Below are positions 19,975 to 28,947 of a stretch of DNA of 64,000 nucleotides, piece by piece. Both the position numbers and the translations under genes were made by a program. Source of the DNA: Maribacter thermophilus (lineage in GTDB: Bacteria; Bacteroidota; Bacteroidia; Flavobacteriales; Flavobacteriaceae); NCBI RefSeq assembly GCF_001020565.1, contig NZ_LDAS01000001.1, positions 100,402-164,401 of the forward strand, read 5' to 3'. Numbering within the stretch: position 1 is the stretch's first letter; each line of letters opens with the position of its first letter. The notes beneath the pieces were generated by a model. The model was not told the DNA's origin. It ran no database searches and saw nothing but the letters and a program-made list of their open reading frames with translations.

Positions 19975-20144
19975 TTTTTTATGCAACTACTTAGCCTATC
20001 TTCTTTGTCTAAAAGATACGGGGGTGGAATGTATCAGTTTAACCTTAGAAAGAGGTTGTTCATGTCAAGAAATTCATTCTTGGGCTATGTTTTAATCAAA
20101 GTCGATCTTTGTTCTTTTAAATTTAAAATCAATTAAAATTAATT

Positions 20145-21113
20145 ATGACCTTATATCCATTAAAATTTCATCCTATTTTAAAAGAAAGACTATGGGGGGG
20201 AGTTAAACTAAAAGAAGTTTTAAATAAAAAGATAGAAAGTGATATTACCGGTGAGAGTTGGGAGCTTTCCGCTGTAAACGGAGATGTATCGGTAGTAGCA
20301 AATGGGGATCTTAAGGATACTTCATTGCAGGAGCTCATAGAAAAAGAACCGGAGGCCCTTTTAGGTAAAAGTGTGGTAGCTAGATTTGGAAAAGAATTTC
20401 CGATCTTGATTAAGTTTATAGATGCCAAACAAGACCTTTCTATACAATTGCACCCTAATGACGAACTGGCAAAGAAGAGACACAATTCTTTTGGAAAAAC
20501 CGAGATGTGGTACATTATGGATGCGGATCCGGAAGCGGAGCTCATTGTTGGCTTTAATAGAGATGTCACCAGAGATGAATATGCTGAAAGTTTAAAGAAC
20601 AATACATTATTGGACCTGTTGAATTATGAGAAGGTAAAAGAAGGGGATACCTTTTTTATTAATACCGGTAAGATCCATGCTATCGGTGCCGGGGTGCTTT
20701 TGGCAGAGATACAGCAAACCTCTGATGTTACGTATAGAATATTCGATTTTAATAGAAAAGACAAGAATGGCAACCTAAGGGAACTTCACACCGATCTGGC
20801 ATTGGACGCGATCGATTATCAAAAAAAGGATGATTTTAAAGTTAGCTATTCGCAAACAGGGGATACTGTTAACCAAATGGTAGACTGTCCTTATTTTAAA
20901 ACCAATTTCTTGAACCTTAAAAAAAATATGGAACAAGATACACGGTCTAGAGGCTCTTTTACGATTTACATGTGCGTATCCGGCAAGAGTAATATAAGTA
21001 CAGAGTTCGGGGAAGTAGAGGTGAATAGGGGCGAAACCATATTGGTTCCTGCAATATCAAATAAAATATCGATAAAAACCCAAGGGGCCAAGTTGTTGGA
21101 GGTTACTATTTAG
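20145..21113 (+). CDS. manA: Mannose-6-phosphate isomerase, class I type
   Basis: This 322-residue cupin metalloenzyme interconverts mannose-6-phosphate and fructose-6-phosphate. Zinc-ligand motifs are visible: IQLHPND (Gln and His), TEMWYIM (Glu) and GKIHAIGAGVLLAEIQQTSD (His and downstream substrate residues). The length fits the short Bacillus-type ManA. The 170-bp leader upstream contains two small inverted repeats (near 20000-20033 and 20041-20057), with no recognisable riboswitch. Confidence 0.9.
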   Translation: MTLYPLKFHPILKERLWGGVKLKEVLNKKIESDITGESWELSAVNGDVSVVANGDLKDTSLQELIEKEPEALLGKSVVARFGKEFPILIKFIDAKQDLSIQLHPNDELAKKRHNSFGKTEMWYIMDADPEAELIVGFNRDVTRDEYAESLKNNTLLDLLNYEKVKEGDTFFINTGKIHAIGAGVLLAEIQQTSDVTYRIFDFNRKDKNGNLRELHTDLALDAIDYQKKDDFKVSYSQTGDTVNQMVDCPYFKTNFLNLKKNMEQDTRSRGSFTIYMCVSGKSNISTEFGEVEVNRGETILVPAISNKISIKTQGAKLLEVTI

Positions 21114-21144
21114 CGGCTTCTTATAAAATGAAATCCTAAAGTTG

Positions 21145-21152
21145 TACTTTTG
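21145..21152 (+). promoter_or_regulatory. -7 element TACTTTTG ahead of the 89-residue protein
   Basis: Exact match to the Bacteroidota -7 consensus TAnnTTTG, 17 bp before the ATG at 21170. No good -33 TTG is present at the usual spacing, so this is a tentative call. Confidence 0.4.
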
Positions 21153-21169
21153 TTAAAAATTAAAAGAAA

Positions 21170-21439
21170 ATGGCAAGTATAAAAAATCTAAAAAAAGATA
21201 TTAATAATGTACTGGGAGACATTATTGAAGGTGTTTATATAGTTGAGGAAACCAATGGAGAAAAACACTCAAAAGAAGGTACCGCAATTATTGATGAGGC
21301 TATCAATGTTTTTGATGAGTTGATCGCCAAGGTTAACCAAAATGATATTGACAATAAAAAAGCCCATTATAAAGAGGTAAGGGCAGAGTTGGAAACAAAA
21401 GCGAATAGCTTAATAGAAAAACTGAACAAACTAGGATAA
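21170..21439 (+). CDS. Small helical protein of unknown function
   Basis: This 89-residue, charged, soluble protein (MASIKNLKKDINNVLGDIIE) is predicted mostly alpha-helical from its Lys/Glu/Asp/Ile pattern, with a C-terminal coiled-coil-like stretch (ELETKANSLIEKLNKLG). It has no Cys, signal peptide or membrane segment. Single-gene transcription is likely, since it has its own -7 element and a terminator at 21460. I do not recognise a named family beyond its resemblance to small conserved flavobacterial proteins. Confidence 0.75.
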   Translation: MASIKNLKKDINNVLGDIIEGVYIVEETNGEKHSKEGTAIIDEAINVFDELIAKVNQNDIDNKKAHYKEVRAELETKANSLIEKLNKLG

Positions 21440-21459
21440 CTCTAGTTGGTTTTAGAATA

Positions 21460-21488
21460 AAAAAGCATCCTTTTTAGGATGCTTTTTT
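21460..21488. terminator. Bidirectional intrinsic terminator
   Basis: The stem AAAAGCATCC / GGATGCTTTT closes on a TTTTTA loop, with A-run and T-run on either side. It lies between the convergent 21170 (+) and 21494 (-) genes and can serve both. Confidence 0.85.
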
Positions 21489-21493
21489 ATTGC

Positions 21494-22186
21494 TTATTTT
21501 TTAAGTAACTCTTTAAGTTCTTTGCCATACTTAGAGTTTGCTACTTCTGGTGTTAATACTTCATAAATAGAATCCAAGTATTTAACGTTCGCATCGGGAA
21601 TCTCTTTAACAGCAATATAGGGAGCTATGTAAGAGTCTTTGTTATTAAGGGCAAAATTTATGGAGAAAGCATAGCCCTTTTGGGTGTTTTTGGCACTGGC
21701 ACGTTCTAGTGAATCTATAATCGCTTGGTCTAACGGTTTTTCCGCTTGCGAGGCTTTGAGTATAATTTCAAGGTTTCTTTTGTTGATGTTCGATAAGGCT
21801 TTTCTGTAATCCTCCAATTTATCGTGCGAACTAGATCCTGTAATTTTTGCGTTCGTGTCAAAAGTGTTCCAATCGGTGTTTATGGTAATGATACCGGGTT
21901 CTGCAAAAAATGTAATACGATCGTTAACATCGTTGTTATCCTTTTTGTTCAGATATAGGTAAAAAATTTCCGGGCTTTCCAAATCGGCGGTCAGACTAAA
22001 ACTTCCATCCCCATCAATTTCTAAAGAATCAACGGTAACCAGACTAGAGTCCACCAAATGTTGTAGGTATAAAGTACCTTTTTTTAAGCCTTTTACTTTT
22101 CCGTTAACAACCAAGGAGCCCTCTTTTTTGGTATCGCAAGACATTATTACAAGAAAGGCGCTAAGGATAAAAAGTAATTTTTTCAT
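21494..22186 (-). CDS. DUF4369 domain lipoprotein
   Basis: This 230-residue predicted lipoprotein starts at the ATG at 22184-22186, which directly begins the signal MKKLLFILSAFLVIMSC with a lipobox Cys. The in-frame ATG 27 bp further upstream would place extra residues before the signal and is less likely. The N-terminal half matches DUF4369 (LVVNGKVKGLKKGTLYLQHL, then SLEIDGDGSFSLTADL). Many family members carry a C-terminal thioredoxin (TlpA/AhpC) domain; this one stops before it and has a helical tail of unknown role. It is probably anchored in the periplasm or outer membrane. Confidence 0.85.
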   Translation of the reverse strand: MKKLLFILSAFLVIMSCDTKKEGSLVVNGKVKGLKKGTLYLQHLVDSSLVTVDSLEIDGDGSFSLTADLESPEIFYLYLNKKDNNDVNDRITFFAEPGIITINTDWNTFDTNAKITGSSSHDKLEDYRKALSNINKRNLEIILKASQAEKPLDQAIIDSLERASAKNTQKGYAFSINFALNNKDSYIAPYIAVKEIPDANVKYLDSIYEVLTPEVANSKYGKELKELLKK

Positions 22187-22251
22187 TGAATTTATTTTGG
22201 AGGCAAATATCATTAAATTTTTAGAGAAAATATAGTTCGTAAACGGAAATG

Positions 22252-23526
22252 CTATAAACTAGAGGCGACTTCCATTAAATAGGCACAAAGCAATGCCCCG
22301 CCCGTACCTACCACATATCCCAACACCGCCAATAATACTCCAACGGAAGTGAGGGATGGGTGAAATTCCGCCGCCACTACAGGGGCGGAAGCAGCCCCCC
22401 CTACATTGGCTTGGCTACCCACTGCCAAAAAGAAGTAAGGTGCTTTAATAAGCTTGGCAACTAAAACAAGTAGCCCTGCATGAATAGCTATCCATATGAA
22501 GCCAACAGCTATTAGTCCAGGGTTCTCCAATACTTTGCCCAAGTCCATTTTCATGCCAATGGTTGCAACTAAGATGTATATGAACACACCACCGATCTTA
22601 CTGGCGCCTGCGCCTTCATAGTTTTTGGCTTTGGTGAACGACAATAATATACCGGCACATGTGGCAATAACGACCATCCAAAAGAATCCCGACCCCAAGA
22701 AGCTAAGAAAACTTTTAGTATCACTGATGGCTTCAAAATTAGAGGTTAAATAAGAGCTTAAATAATCTCCGAAAAAATGAGCCAGTCCTACAGCCGAAAA
22801 AGCCAAACAAAGCATGATCATGTAGTCGTGTAAGGTAGGTACTCTGGTAATTTTTTCGGTAAAGGCGGTAACCTTGACTTTTAAGGTTTCAATAGCCGAG
22901 GTATCAGCTTTTAACCATGTATCTATACTTTTTGTTTTTCCTACCCCTAATAGTACAATAGCCATCCATACATTGGCCACAACAATGTCTATTAAGACCA
23001 TGCCTCCATACTTTTCTGGATTGTATTGAAATATCTCTAGCATGGCCGCTTGGTTGGCCCCCCCGCCGATCCAACTACCGGCAATGGTTGCGAGTCCTCT
23101 CCAAATAGCGTCAAAATCATTGCCACCAACGGTCTCAGGTGAAAAAATGGAAACTAAAAGAATAGCAATAGGTCCTCCGATAATAATGCCTACGCTACCC
23201 GTTAAGAACATTATAATAGCCTTTGAACCTAGGTTGCTGATAGCTTTAAGGTCAATACTTAGGGTCATTAAAACAAGGGCGGCAGGTAATAGGTACCTGC
23301 TGGCCATGAAATAGAGATTAGAGGTTTCATCTGAAATTAGACCGCTACTGGCCAATAATGCCGGTAACAGGTAACACATGAGTACCGCGGGCACAATGGA
23401 ATAGAATTTTTGCCAAAATCCTTTTTTTATGCTCGAGGTATAAAAAATAAAGCCCAAGGCCAAAGCCAATAAACCAAAAACAACGGTATCGTTCGTAATT
23501 AAGGGTTGTGTTAAAGAACTGTTCAT
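22252..23526 (-). CDS. DUF819 family membrane protein
   Basis: This 424-residue integral inner-membrane protein has about ten to eleven hydrophobic segments and a soluble stretch near 200-235. Motifs typical of the DUF819/YjcL family are visible: WRGLATIAGSWIGGGANQAAM in the middle and a C-terminal glycine/alanine-rich segment (GSQANVGGAASAPVVAAEFHPSL). The duplicated GG-A-N pattern suggests an inverted-repeat transporter fold. The substrate is unknown. It is encoded on the same strand as the DUF4369 gene, 65 bp apart. Confidence 0.88.
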   Translation of the reverse strand: MNSSLTQPLITNDTVVFGLLALALGFIFYTSSIKKGFWQKFYSIVPAVLMCYLLPALLASSGLISDETSNLYFMASRYLLPAALVLMTLSIDLKAISNLGSKAIIMFLTGSVGIIIGGPIAILLVSIFSPETVGGNDFDAIWRGLATIAGSWIGGGANQAAMLEIFQYNPEKYGGMVLIDIVVANVWMAIVLLGVGKTKSIDTWLKADTSAIETLKVKVTAFTEKITRVPTLHDYMIMLCLAFSAVGLAHFFGDYLSSYLTSNFEAISDTKSFLSFLGSGFFWMVVIATCAGILLSFTKAKNYEGAGASKIGGVFIYILVATIGMKMDLGKVLENPGLIAVGFIWIAIHAGLLVLVAKLIKAPYFFLAVGSQANVGGAASAPVVAAEFHPSLTSVGVLLAVLGYVVGTGGALLCAYLMEVASSL

Positions 23527-23560
23527 GGAGAAACTTAAAAATGTTATTTCTCAAATATAA

Positions 23561-24364
23561 CTAAATATGCAGATGTTGTTGAATATATAGGGCAACACCG
23601 TCTTCTGTATTGTGTGAGGTAATAAAATCGGCACTGTTTTTTACCTCTTCGCGCCCATTGGCCACGGCCACTCCACAACCTGTATTGACCAACATTTCCA
23701 AATCGTTATAATTGTCACCGAACGATATAACGTCGTTAAGTGTTTCGTCATCGGCAAGTATTGATTTTATGGCCGATAATTTTGAAACGGATTTTGGTGA
23801 AATTTCGATAAGTGTATCGTTAGAACGGTAAATGTTCAGTTCATTTTGGAATTGGGTATTTAGCTGGGGCATAAGAATGTCTGCAGTTTCTTTTGTGCCC
23901 ATAATCATAATTTTGTGCGCGCCTACGTTTTTGTCTTCCCATTCCAAGATAGAATTTTCGGTAGAATTAAAAGTGGGGCGGGTCTTGGTATACTTTATTT
24001 CTTTTTCTACCCTTTCGGAGGTTTTTGGTACATGCCAATCGTTATAAGCATATAGGCCAAGGTCTACTTTAAGAGGTTCTGTTAACTTATGTATGTCGCG
24101 GACAACAGTAAGGGGAATACTAACGGAGTGTATTACTTTGTTTTCATGTAGTACCAAAGCACCATTGTAACAAATAATGGGCTGATTTAAAATTCCAAGG
24201 TTTTCTTGTATATAATACATGCCACTGGGCATTCTGGCCGATACCAAAATGATTCTGGTCGTGTTTTTTATTCTCTTTATTTCAGAAATGGTGAACTCGG
24301 AAACATCACTTTTTGTAGATAATAAAGTTCCGTCCAAGTCAGAACATAATACTTTATACTTCAT
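23561..24364 (-). CDS. Cof-type HAD-IIB family hydrolase
   Basis: This 267-residue cytosolic phosphatase belongs to the haloacid dehalogenase superfamily, class IIB (Cof/YidA type). Motif I is CSDLDGTLLS with nucleophile Asp9 and Asp11. Motif II is the Ser in ILVSARM. Lys in SPKSVSKLSAI serves motif III, and motif IV is ISFGDNYNDLEML. The alpha/beta cap lies between about residues 80 and 185. These enzymes act on sugar phosphates or related metabolites; the substrate cannot be told. The gene ends 34 bp upstream of the DUF819 start and may be transcribed with it. Confidence 0.88.
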   Translation of the reverse strand: MKYKVLCSDLDGTLLSTKSDVSEFTISEIKRIKNTTRIILVSARMPSGMYYIQENLGILNQPIICYNGALVLHENKVIHSVSIPLTVVRDIHKLTEPLKVDLGLYAYNDWHVPKTSERVEKEIKYTKTRPTFNSTENSILEWEDKNVGAHKIMIMGTKETADILMPQLNTQFQNELNIYRSNDTLIEISPKSVSKLSAIKSILADDETLNDVISFGDNYNDLEMLVNTGCGVAVANGREEVKNSADFITSHNTEDGVALYIQQHLHI

Positions 24365-24461
24365 TGAAATAGGCTAACGGTTAATTTGTGACAAAGGCAA
24401 ATTAACAAATTAAGAAACAATACTCTTCAGATTTTTTACTGAAGTCCAAATATCGTTTAAA

Positions 24462-24629
24462 TTAATCGTCCTGTTTCTTTTTAGGGGCTCTTTTGGCATC
24501 TTTAAGGCTTTTCATTAACATCCATTCTATCTGCCCATTGGTACTACGAAATTCATCCGCCGCCCATTTTTCGATAGCCTTTAGCATATCTTCACTTACC
24601 CGTAAAGCAAAAGCCTTTTTTTTACTCAT
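24462..24629 (-). CDS. Small ribbon-helix-helix (Arc-type) DNA-binding protein
   Basis: This 55-residue protein (starts MSKKKAFALRVSEDMLKAIE) fits the Arc/MetJ ribbon-helix-helix pattern: a basic N-terminal strand KAFALRV, helix SEDMLKAIEKWAADEF, turn RSTNGQ and helix IEWMLMKSLKDAKR, ending in a Lys-rich tail. Such proteins bind DNA as dimers. It starts 26 bp after the SPFH gene on the same strand, so the two are likely co-transcribed; it may regulate that operon. Located by reading the minus strand directly. Confidence 0.8.
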   Translation of the reverse strand: MSKKKAFALRVSEDMLKAIEKWAADEFRSTNGQIEWMLMKSLKDAKRAPKKKQDD

Positions 24630-24655
24630 TTAATTATATAGGGCTATTTTCGTTT

Positions 24656-25507
24656 TTAGTGGTTTAATGTTCCGGCATTTACAATAGGTGACGCATCTTT
24701 ATCAGAACAGAGTACTACCATTAAGTTGCTTACCATGGCAGCTTTTCTTTCGTCGTCCAAAATTACTATTTCTTTTTGACCCAATTCTTCCAAGGCCATT
24801 TCTACCATGCTAACGGCACCTTCGACAATTTTATGTCTGGCGGCCACAATGGCGGTAGCTTGTTGTCTTTTTAACATGGCATTTGCTATTTCTTGGGCAT
24901 AGGCCAAATAGCCGATTCTTGCTTCTAAAACTTCTATGCCGGCCATAGAAAGTCTTTCCTGAACTTCTTTTTCAAGTGCTTCGCTTACTTCGTTTACACT
25001 GGAGCGTAAGGTGATGTCCTCGTCCAAACCTTCATCCGCAAAATTATCGTAAGGATACATGCTTGCCAATTTTCTAACGGCGGCATCTGTTTGTACGCGA
25101 ACAAAATTTTGATAGTCGTCTACCTCAAAAGCAGCTTTATAGGTATCGGTAACACGCCAAACAAGAATAGTACTTATCATAACAGGATTTCCTAGTTTGT
25201 CATTTACTTTTAATCTTTCACTATCAAAATTACTGGCCCTTAACGAGATTTTCTTTTTAGAAAACAAGGGATTTACCCAAAAGAGCCCGTTGGCCTTTAT
25301 GGTGCCTACGTACTTACCAAATAATAGTAAAACGCGCGAGCTGTTCGGGTTTACCAAAACAAACCCCGGTACACAGCACATTGCTATAACTATCAATAAA
25401 ATACCTACATAAATTTTTAGTAGGGCGACGCCTGCTGCCAATAGAATGAATAGAACAAAGAGCATGATGTAGCCGTTAACGGGACTGTATTGTTTTTCGC
25501 TGGACAT
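24656..25507 (-). CDS. SPFH domain (stomatin/prohibitin-like) membrane protein
   Basis: This 283-residue protein has two adjacent N-terminal hydrophobic segments (about 10-60), then an SPFH/band 7 domain (about 50-220: NSSRVLLLFGKYVGTIKANGLFWVNPLF, VRTDAAVRKLAS-like stretch, ERLSMAGIEVLEARIGYLAYA). A helical C-terminal tail (QQATAIVAARHKIVEGAVSMVEMALEEL) is typical for oligomer assembly. Members form large ring assemblies at membranes and are linked to membrane-domain organisation or protease control. It is followed by the small ribbon-helix-helix gene. Confidence 0.9.
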   Translation of the reverse strand: MSSEKQYSPVNGYIMLFVLFILLAAGVALLKIYVGILLIVIAMCCVPGFVLVNPNSSRVLLLFGKYVGTIKANGLFWVNPLFSKKKISLRASNFDSERLKVNDKLGNPVMISTILVWRVTDTYKAAFEVDDYQNFVRVQTDAAVRKLASMYPYDNFADEGLDEDITLRSSVNEVSEALEKEVQERLSMAGIEVLEARIGYLAYAQEIANAMLKRQQATAIVAARHKIVEGAVSMVEMALEELGQKEIVILDDERKAAMVSNLMVVLCSDKDASPIVNAGTLNH

Positions 25508-25583
25508 ATTTGTGATATTAAAATGATATCATAAATATATTAAATTAATTTTAAATGGTAATTGTTTTTCGATTTTAAGTGAT

Positions 25584-27851
25584 TTATGCCTTGTTTTTAA
25601 ATTTTTTGGTCTTTTTCTTGTTGGGGTTTTTAAAGAGCCGCTTAAAAAAACCGTCCCGTTTTATAGGTTCGCAATCGAGCAGCTGTTTAACATGGTCGGT
25701 CGGAGCAGGAAATTTGGCTTGGGTAAGGTAGTTAAGCTCTTTCTGTTTGTTCATTTTCTGTAGCATAAGGGCAAACATGGGCAAGGCGGCATTGGCCCCT
25801 TGTCCCAAACTGGTGTTTTTAAACCCTATTTCATGGTTGTCTAACCCGACCCAGGTAAGATGTATCATCTTAGGGGTAAGTGCTACGAACCAGGCATCTT
25901 TATTGTTTTGGGTAGTTCCGGTCTTGCCCGCAATATCGTTCGGTAATTTATATATGTTTCTAATTCGTGATGCGGTACCCGAATTAATGGTCGCCTTCAT
26001 GATTTCTAACATTATTTGGGCATTCTCTTTTGAGAAGGCGGCAGTCTCACTTTTTTGAGGTTCAAACTCTGCCAAAACATCACCGGTATCAGAGACTATT
26101 TTTTTGATTATAAATGGTTCTATATAGTGCCCGTCGTTTAAGTAGGTAGTATATGCCCTGGCCATTTCTGTCATTTTTATTTCACCGGTACCCAAGGCCA
26201 AAGAGGGTTCTTTGGGCAACGGTTCTTTTATTCCCATTCTTTTGGCCTGATCTATTACATTGTCTATTCCTGTTTCTTCAAGAACCTTTACGGCAATGGT
26301 ATTGACCGAGTTGCTCAGGCCTTGTTCCATAGAGTAGTTTAAGTAGGTCTCATCTTTATCTGCGGAATTGCTTGGTGACCAGCCTTTTAAATTTTGATAT
26401 TCTACTTCTTGTGCAGAGAAGTAGGTGCAGGGAGGAATCCCTTTTTCAAGGGCGGCCGTGTAAACTATGGGTTTAAAAGTAGAACCTACTTGGCGCTTGC
26501 TTTGTGAGATATGGTCATATTTAAACTGTCTAAAATTAATACCGCCGATCCACGTTAGTACTTCTCCCGTTTTGGGGTTTAAGGAGAGGGATCCCGTATT
26601 CAGAAATTTCATATAATGTTTAATACTGTCCATAACGCTGATATTTTTTTCAATATCATCTCCCCAAGATTTTAATACGATAGGTCTGGTGGTTCTTTTG
26701 AGGCTATCTAAAATTTGAGCATCCTTTAATCCCGTTTTTTTTAAACGGAGATAGGCAGGTGTTCTTCTGGCAATTTTATCGATTAGGCCTTTGTTTGTTT
26801 TCCACGGGGCATTTTTACCATAACTCCTTTCAAAATCATTTTGAAGTTTTGTCATATGTGCTACCATAGACTCTTCCGCCATTTGCTGTAGTTTATAGTT
26901 CAGGGTGGTGTATATCTTTAGTCCAGAAGTGTAAATGTTAAGGTCTGCGCCATTTTTATTCTGCTCTTGGATCCAGCGCAACATTTGCTTGCGGACCTGT
27001 TCTCTAAAATAAGGGGCTGTTCCAGAACTATAATCATAGTCTCTATAATCCAGGTTAAGTTTGCTGTTCTTTAAATTTTCCCATTGGGCATTGGTCAAAA
27101 AACCGTTGTTTAACATAGCGTATAGTACTAGATTTCTCCTTTCCATACTCTTTTCAGGGAAAATACGTGGATTGTAGCCATATGTAGCTTTTAACATACC
27201 TACCAAAGTAGCGGCCTGCGTAATGGAAAGATCTTTTGTTCTGGTATTAAAGAATTTAAGGGAGGCACTTTCTATGCCAAAAGTATTATCACCAAAAGAC
27301 ACGGTGTTGAGGTAATGGGTCAGAATTTCATTTTTACTGTAAATAGCTTCCAGTTTTTTGGCAATGAACATTTCCTTTATCTTATCTACAACAATATTTG
27401 TTTTGTTCCGATCTCTTCTCGGATAAAGATTTTTGGCCAATTGTTGGGTAAGGGTGCTGCCCCCGCCGGCAGATTCATCTCCCATGAGTACGGTTTTGAC
27501 ACCAACCCTAAAAAGACTGCGATAATCTATACCCGAATGCTCGTAGAACCTTTCGTCTTCTATAGAAACGAGTGCTTGTAACAGATGCTCTGGAAATTCT
27601 TCAAAAGTAATGGGCTGTCGGTCGTTTAAGTAGTATTTACCAATTAGTACACTATCGGCGGTAAATACTTCTGAGGCTACCTGATATTGAAAGTTGGCTA
27701 GTTCTTCTTTACTGGGAATTTTACCCCAGGCACCTATATATATACTACCGATAAAAGTGCCGACCAATAACAATAGTGTTGTTACTATCAATGTTAAGTA
27801 CCTTATAATAGGTGATTTTATTTTGAAGAGGGTAGATTTCGTCTTTTTCAT
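25584..27851 (-). CDS. Class A penicillin-binding protein (PBP1A-type, bifunctional)
   Basis: This 755-residue peptidoglycan glycosyltransferase/transpeptidase has one N-terminal membrane segment (about 15-38). The GT51 domain has its catalytic Glu in SIEDERFYEHSGID and the motif GGGSTLTQQLAKNLYPRRDRNKTN. The transpeptidase domain has SxxK in VGSTFKP, SxN in LSNSVNT and KTGTT in IAGKTGTTQNNKDAWF. A basic Lys-rich C-terminal tail ends it. The length and motif set are complete, so it should be active in cell-wall synthesis. Divergent from the S1/P1 nuclease gene. Confidence 0.95.
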   Translation of the reverse strand: MKKTKSTLFKIKSPIIRYLTLIVTTLLLLVGTFIGSIYIGAWGKIPSKEELANFQYQVASEVFTADSVLIGKYYLNDRQPITFEEFPEHLLQALVSIEDERFYEHSGIDYRSLFRVGVKTVLMGDESAGGGSTLTQQLAKNLYPRRDRNKTNIVVDKIKEMFIAKKLEAIYSKNEILTHYLNTVSFGDNTFGIESASLKFFNTRTKDLSITQAATLVGMLKATYGYNPRIFPEKSMERRNLVLYAMLNNGFLTNAQWENLKNSKLNLDYRDYDYSSGTAPYFREQVRKQMLRWIQEQNKNGADLNIYTSGLKIYTTLNYKLQQMAEESMVAHMTKLQNDFERSYGKNAPWKTNKGLIDKIARRTPAYLRLKKTGLKDAQILDSLKRTTRPIVLKSWGDDIEKNISVMDSIKHYMKFLNTGSLSLNPKTGEVLTWIGGINFRQFKYDHISQSKRQVGSTFKPIVYTAALEKGIPPCTYFSAQEVEYQNLKGWSPSNSADKDETYLNYSMEQGLSNSVNTIAVKVLEETGIDNVIDQAKRMGIKEPLPKEPSLALGTGEIKMTEMARAYTTYLNDGHYIEPFIIKKIVSDTGDVLAEFEPQKSETAAFSKENAQIMLEIMKATINSGTASRIRNIYKLPNDIAGKTGTTQNNKDAWFVALTPKMIHLTWVGLDNHEIGFKNTSLGQGANAALPMFALMLQKMNKQKELNYLTQAKFPAPTDHVKQLLDCEPIKRDGFFKRLFKNPNKKKTKKFKNKA

Positions 27852-27917
27852 ATATGCAAGATCTTATTAAAATTTAAGCTAATGCTACTTTTAACAATAC
27901 CTTAAAATTTGAAGTTA

Positions 27918-27925
27918 TATTTTTG
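27918..27925 (+). promoter_or_regulatory. -7 element TATTTTTG ahead of the S1/P1 nuclease
   Basis: Exact TAnnTTTG match 15 bp before the ATG at 27941. It overlaps the in-frame TTG at 27923, which argues against that TTG being the start codon. Confidence 0.4.
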
Positions 27926-27940
27926 ACTAAAATTATTTTC

Positions 27941-28714
27941 ATGAAAAAGCTTACGTTTCTATTGTTTTTAGTGGTTCATATTTCATTTGCCAATGACATG
28001 GTGTGGTCAAAAACAGGTCATAGGGTAGTGGGCGATGTAGCACAGGAATATTTGACCCGTAGGGCCAGAAAAGCTATAGATAAATTATTGAACGGTCAAA
28101 GTTTGGCGGCCGTTGCCAATTTTGGGGACGAGATAAAGGCGGACAGAAAATATAAGGAGTTTAGTGCGTTGCATTATGTAAATTTTCCAGCTGATAAAGA
28201 TTATAAAGATGTGGAGCCGAGTAAATATGGTGATTTGGTAACAGGTATAAATAAATGTATTGAAGTTATCAAAGACCCGTCAAGTAGTACCGAGGACAAA
28301 ACATTTTATCTTAAGTTTTTGGTGCACTTAATAGGAGATTTACACCAACCTATGCATATTGGCCGTGCAGAGGATAAGGGAGGAAACGATATACAGGTTC
28401 AATGGTTTGGAAGGGGAAGCAACCTGCACAGGGTATGGGACTCGAATATGATAGACGATTATGGAATGAGTTATACCGAACTGTCGGATGCCCTGCCAAA
28501 GCTTTCAAAAGAAGAAATAAAACAACTGCAAGCAGGTACCATTTATGATTGGATAGAGGAAACCCAAGAAATTACCAATAAAGTATATGACTCTGTCGAG
28601 GTGGGAGAAAAACTGGGCTATCAATACGGATATAAATGGTGGGGTACCGTAGAGAACCAATTACTAAAAGGAGGTATACGTTTGGCAGCTGTACTGAACG
28701 ATATATTCAAATAG
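27941..28714 (+). CDS. S1/P1 nuclease family protein
   Basis: This 257-residue secreted zinc-dependent nuclease has a signal peptide MKKLTFLLFLVVHISFA. The mature N terminus then offers the Trp ligand (MVWSKTGH), followed by GHRVVGDVAQEYL. Further zinc ligands are visible in ALHYVNFP, LVHLIGDLHQPMHIG (HxxxD) and NLHRVWDSNMID. Members cleave single-stranded DNA/RNA and have 3'-nucleotidase activity. I chose the ATG at 27941 over the TTG at 27923 because it begins the signal peptide directly. Confidence 0.92.
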   Translation: MKKLTFLLFLVVHISFANDMVWSKTGHRVVGDVAQEYLTRRARKAIDKLLNGQSLAAVANFGDEIKADRKYKEFSALHYVNFPADKDYKDVEPSKYGDLVTGINKCIEVIKDPSSSTEDKTFYLKFLVHLIGDLHQPMHIGRAEDKGGNDIQVQWFGRGSNLHRVWDSNMIDDYGMSYTELSDALPKLSKEEIKQLQAGTIYDWIEETQEITNKVYDSVEVGEKLGYQYGYKWWGTVENQLLKGGIRLAAVLNDIFK

Positions 28715-28817
28715 ATTATCACCGGCTCTCTTTTTTCTACATGCAGCTTTTATAGTAGTTCTCTTTATATAGAAAACATTGTCTTAATCACTTATTAATT
28801 AAGAAGGCCGTAATTTT

Positions 28818-28833
28818 TGGCATGACCTTTGAA
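28818..28833 (+). promoter_or_regulatory. Sigma-54-like -24/-12 promoter
   Basis: TGGCATG-N4-TTGAA matches the sigma-54 consensus (TGGCAYG-N4-TTGCW), with the GG and G elements at correct spacing and only the C of TTGC changed to A. It points along the + strand into a 100-bp stretch that has no convincing gene and ends in a terminator. Confidence 0.4.
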
Positions 28834-28842
28834 ATAATTTAA

Positions 28843-28947
28843 CTAGTTGACGATAGGTAAATTAAATGAGGCGCACCCCTTGTTTAAAGATAGTCGTCAC
28901 TAAGCTTAAACGGTGTAAAAAAATCGGTTCCCACAGCCGATTTTTTT
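28843..28947 (+). ncRNA. Candidate small RNA, about 100 nt
   Basis: The interval between the sigma-54-like promoter and a strong terminator contains a long-range complementarity: TTGACGA near 28853 with TCGTCA near 28891, closing an internal part containing GAGGCGCACCCCTT. An ORF can be read from ATG 28866, but it runs through the terminator and antisense into alkB, so it is not a credible gene. This is inference from layout only. Confidence 0.35.
28914..28947. terminator. Bidirectional intrinsic terminator
   Basis: The stem AAAAAAATCGG / CCGATTTTTTT has loop TTCCCACAG. It can end the candidate RNA from the left (+) and the alkB operon from the right (-). Confidence 0.8.

Noticed and set aside
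27923-27940. TTG at 27923 as the start of the S1/P1 nuclease
   Set aside because: It lies within a -7 promoter element, and the ATG at 27941 begins the signal peptide directly.
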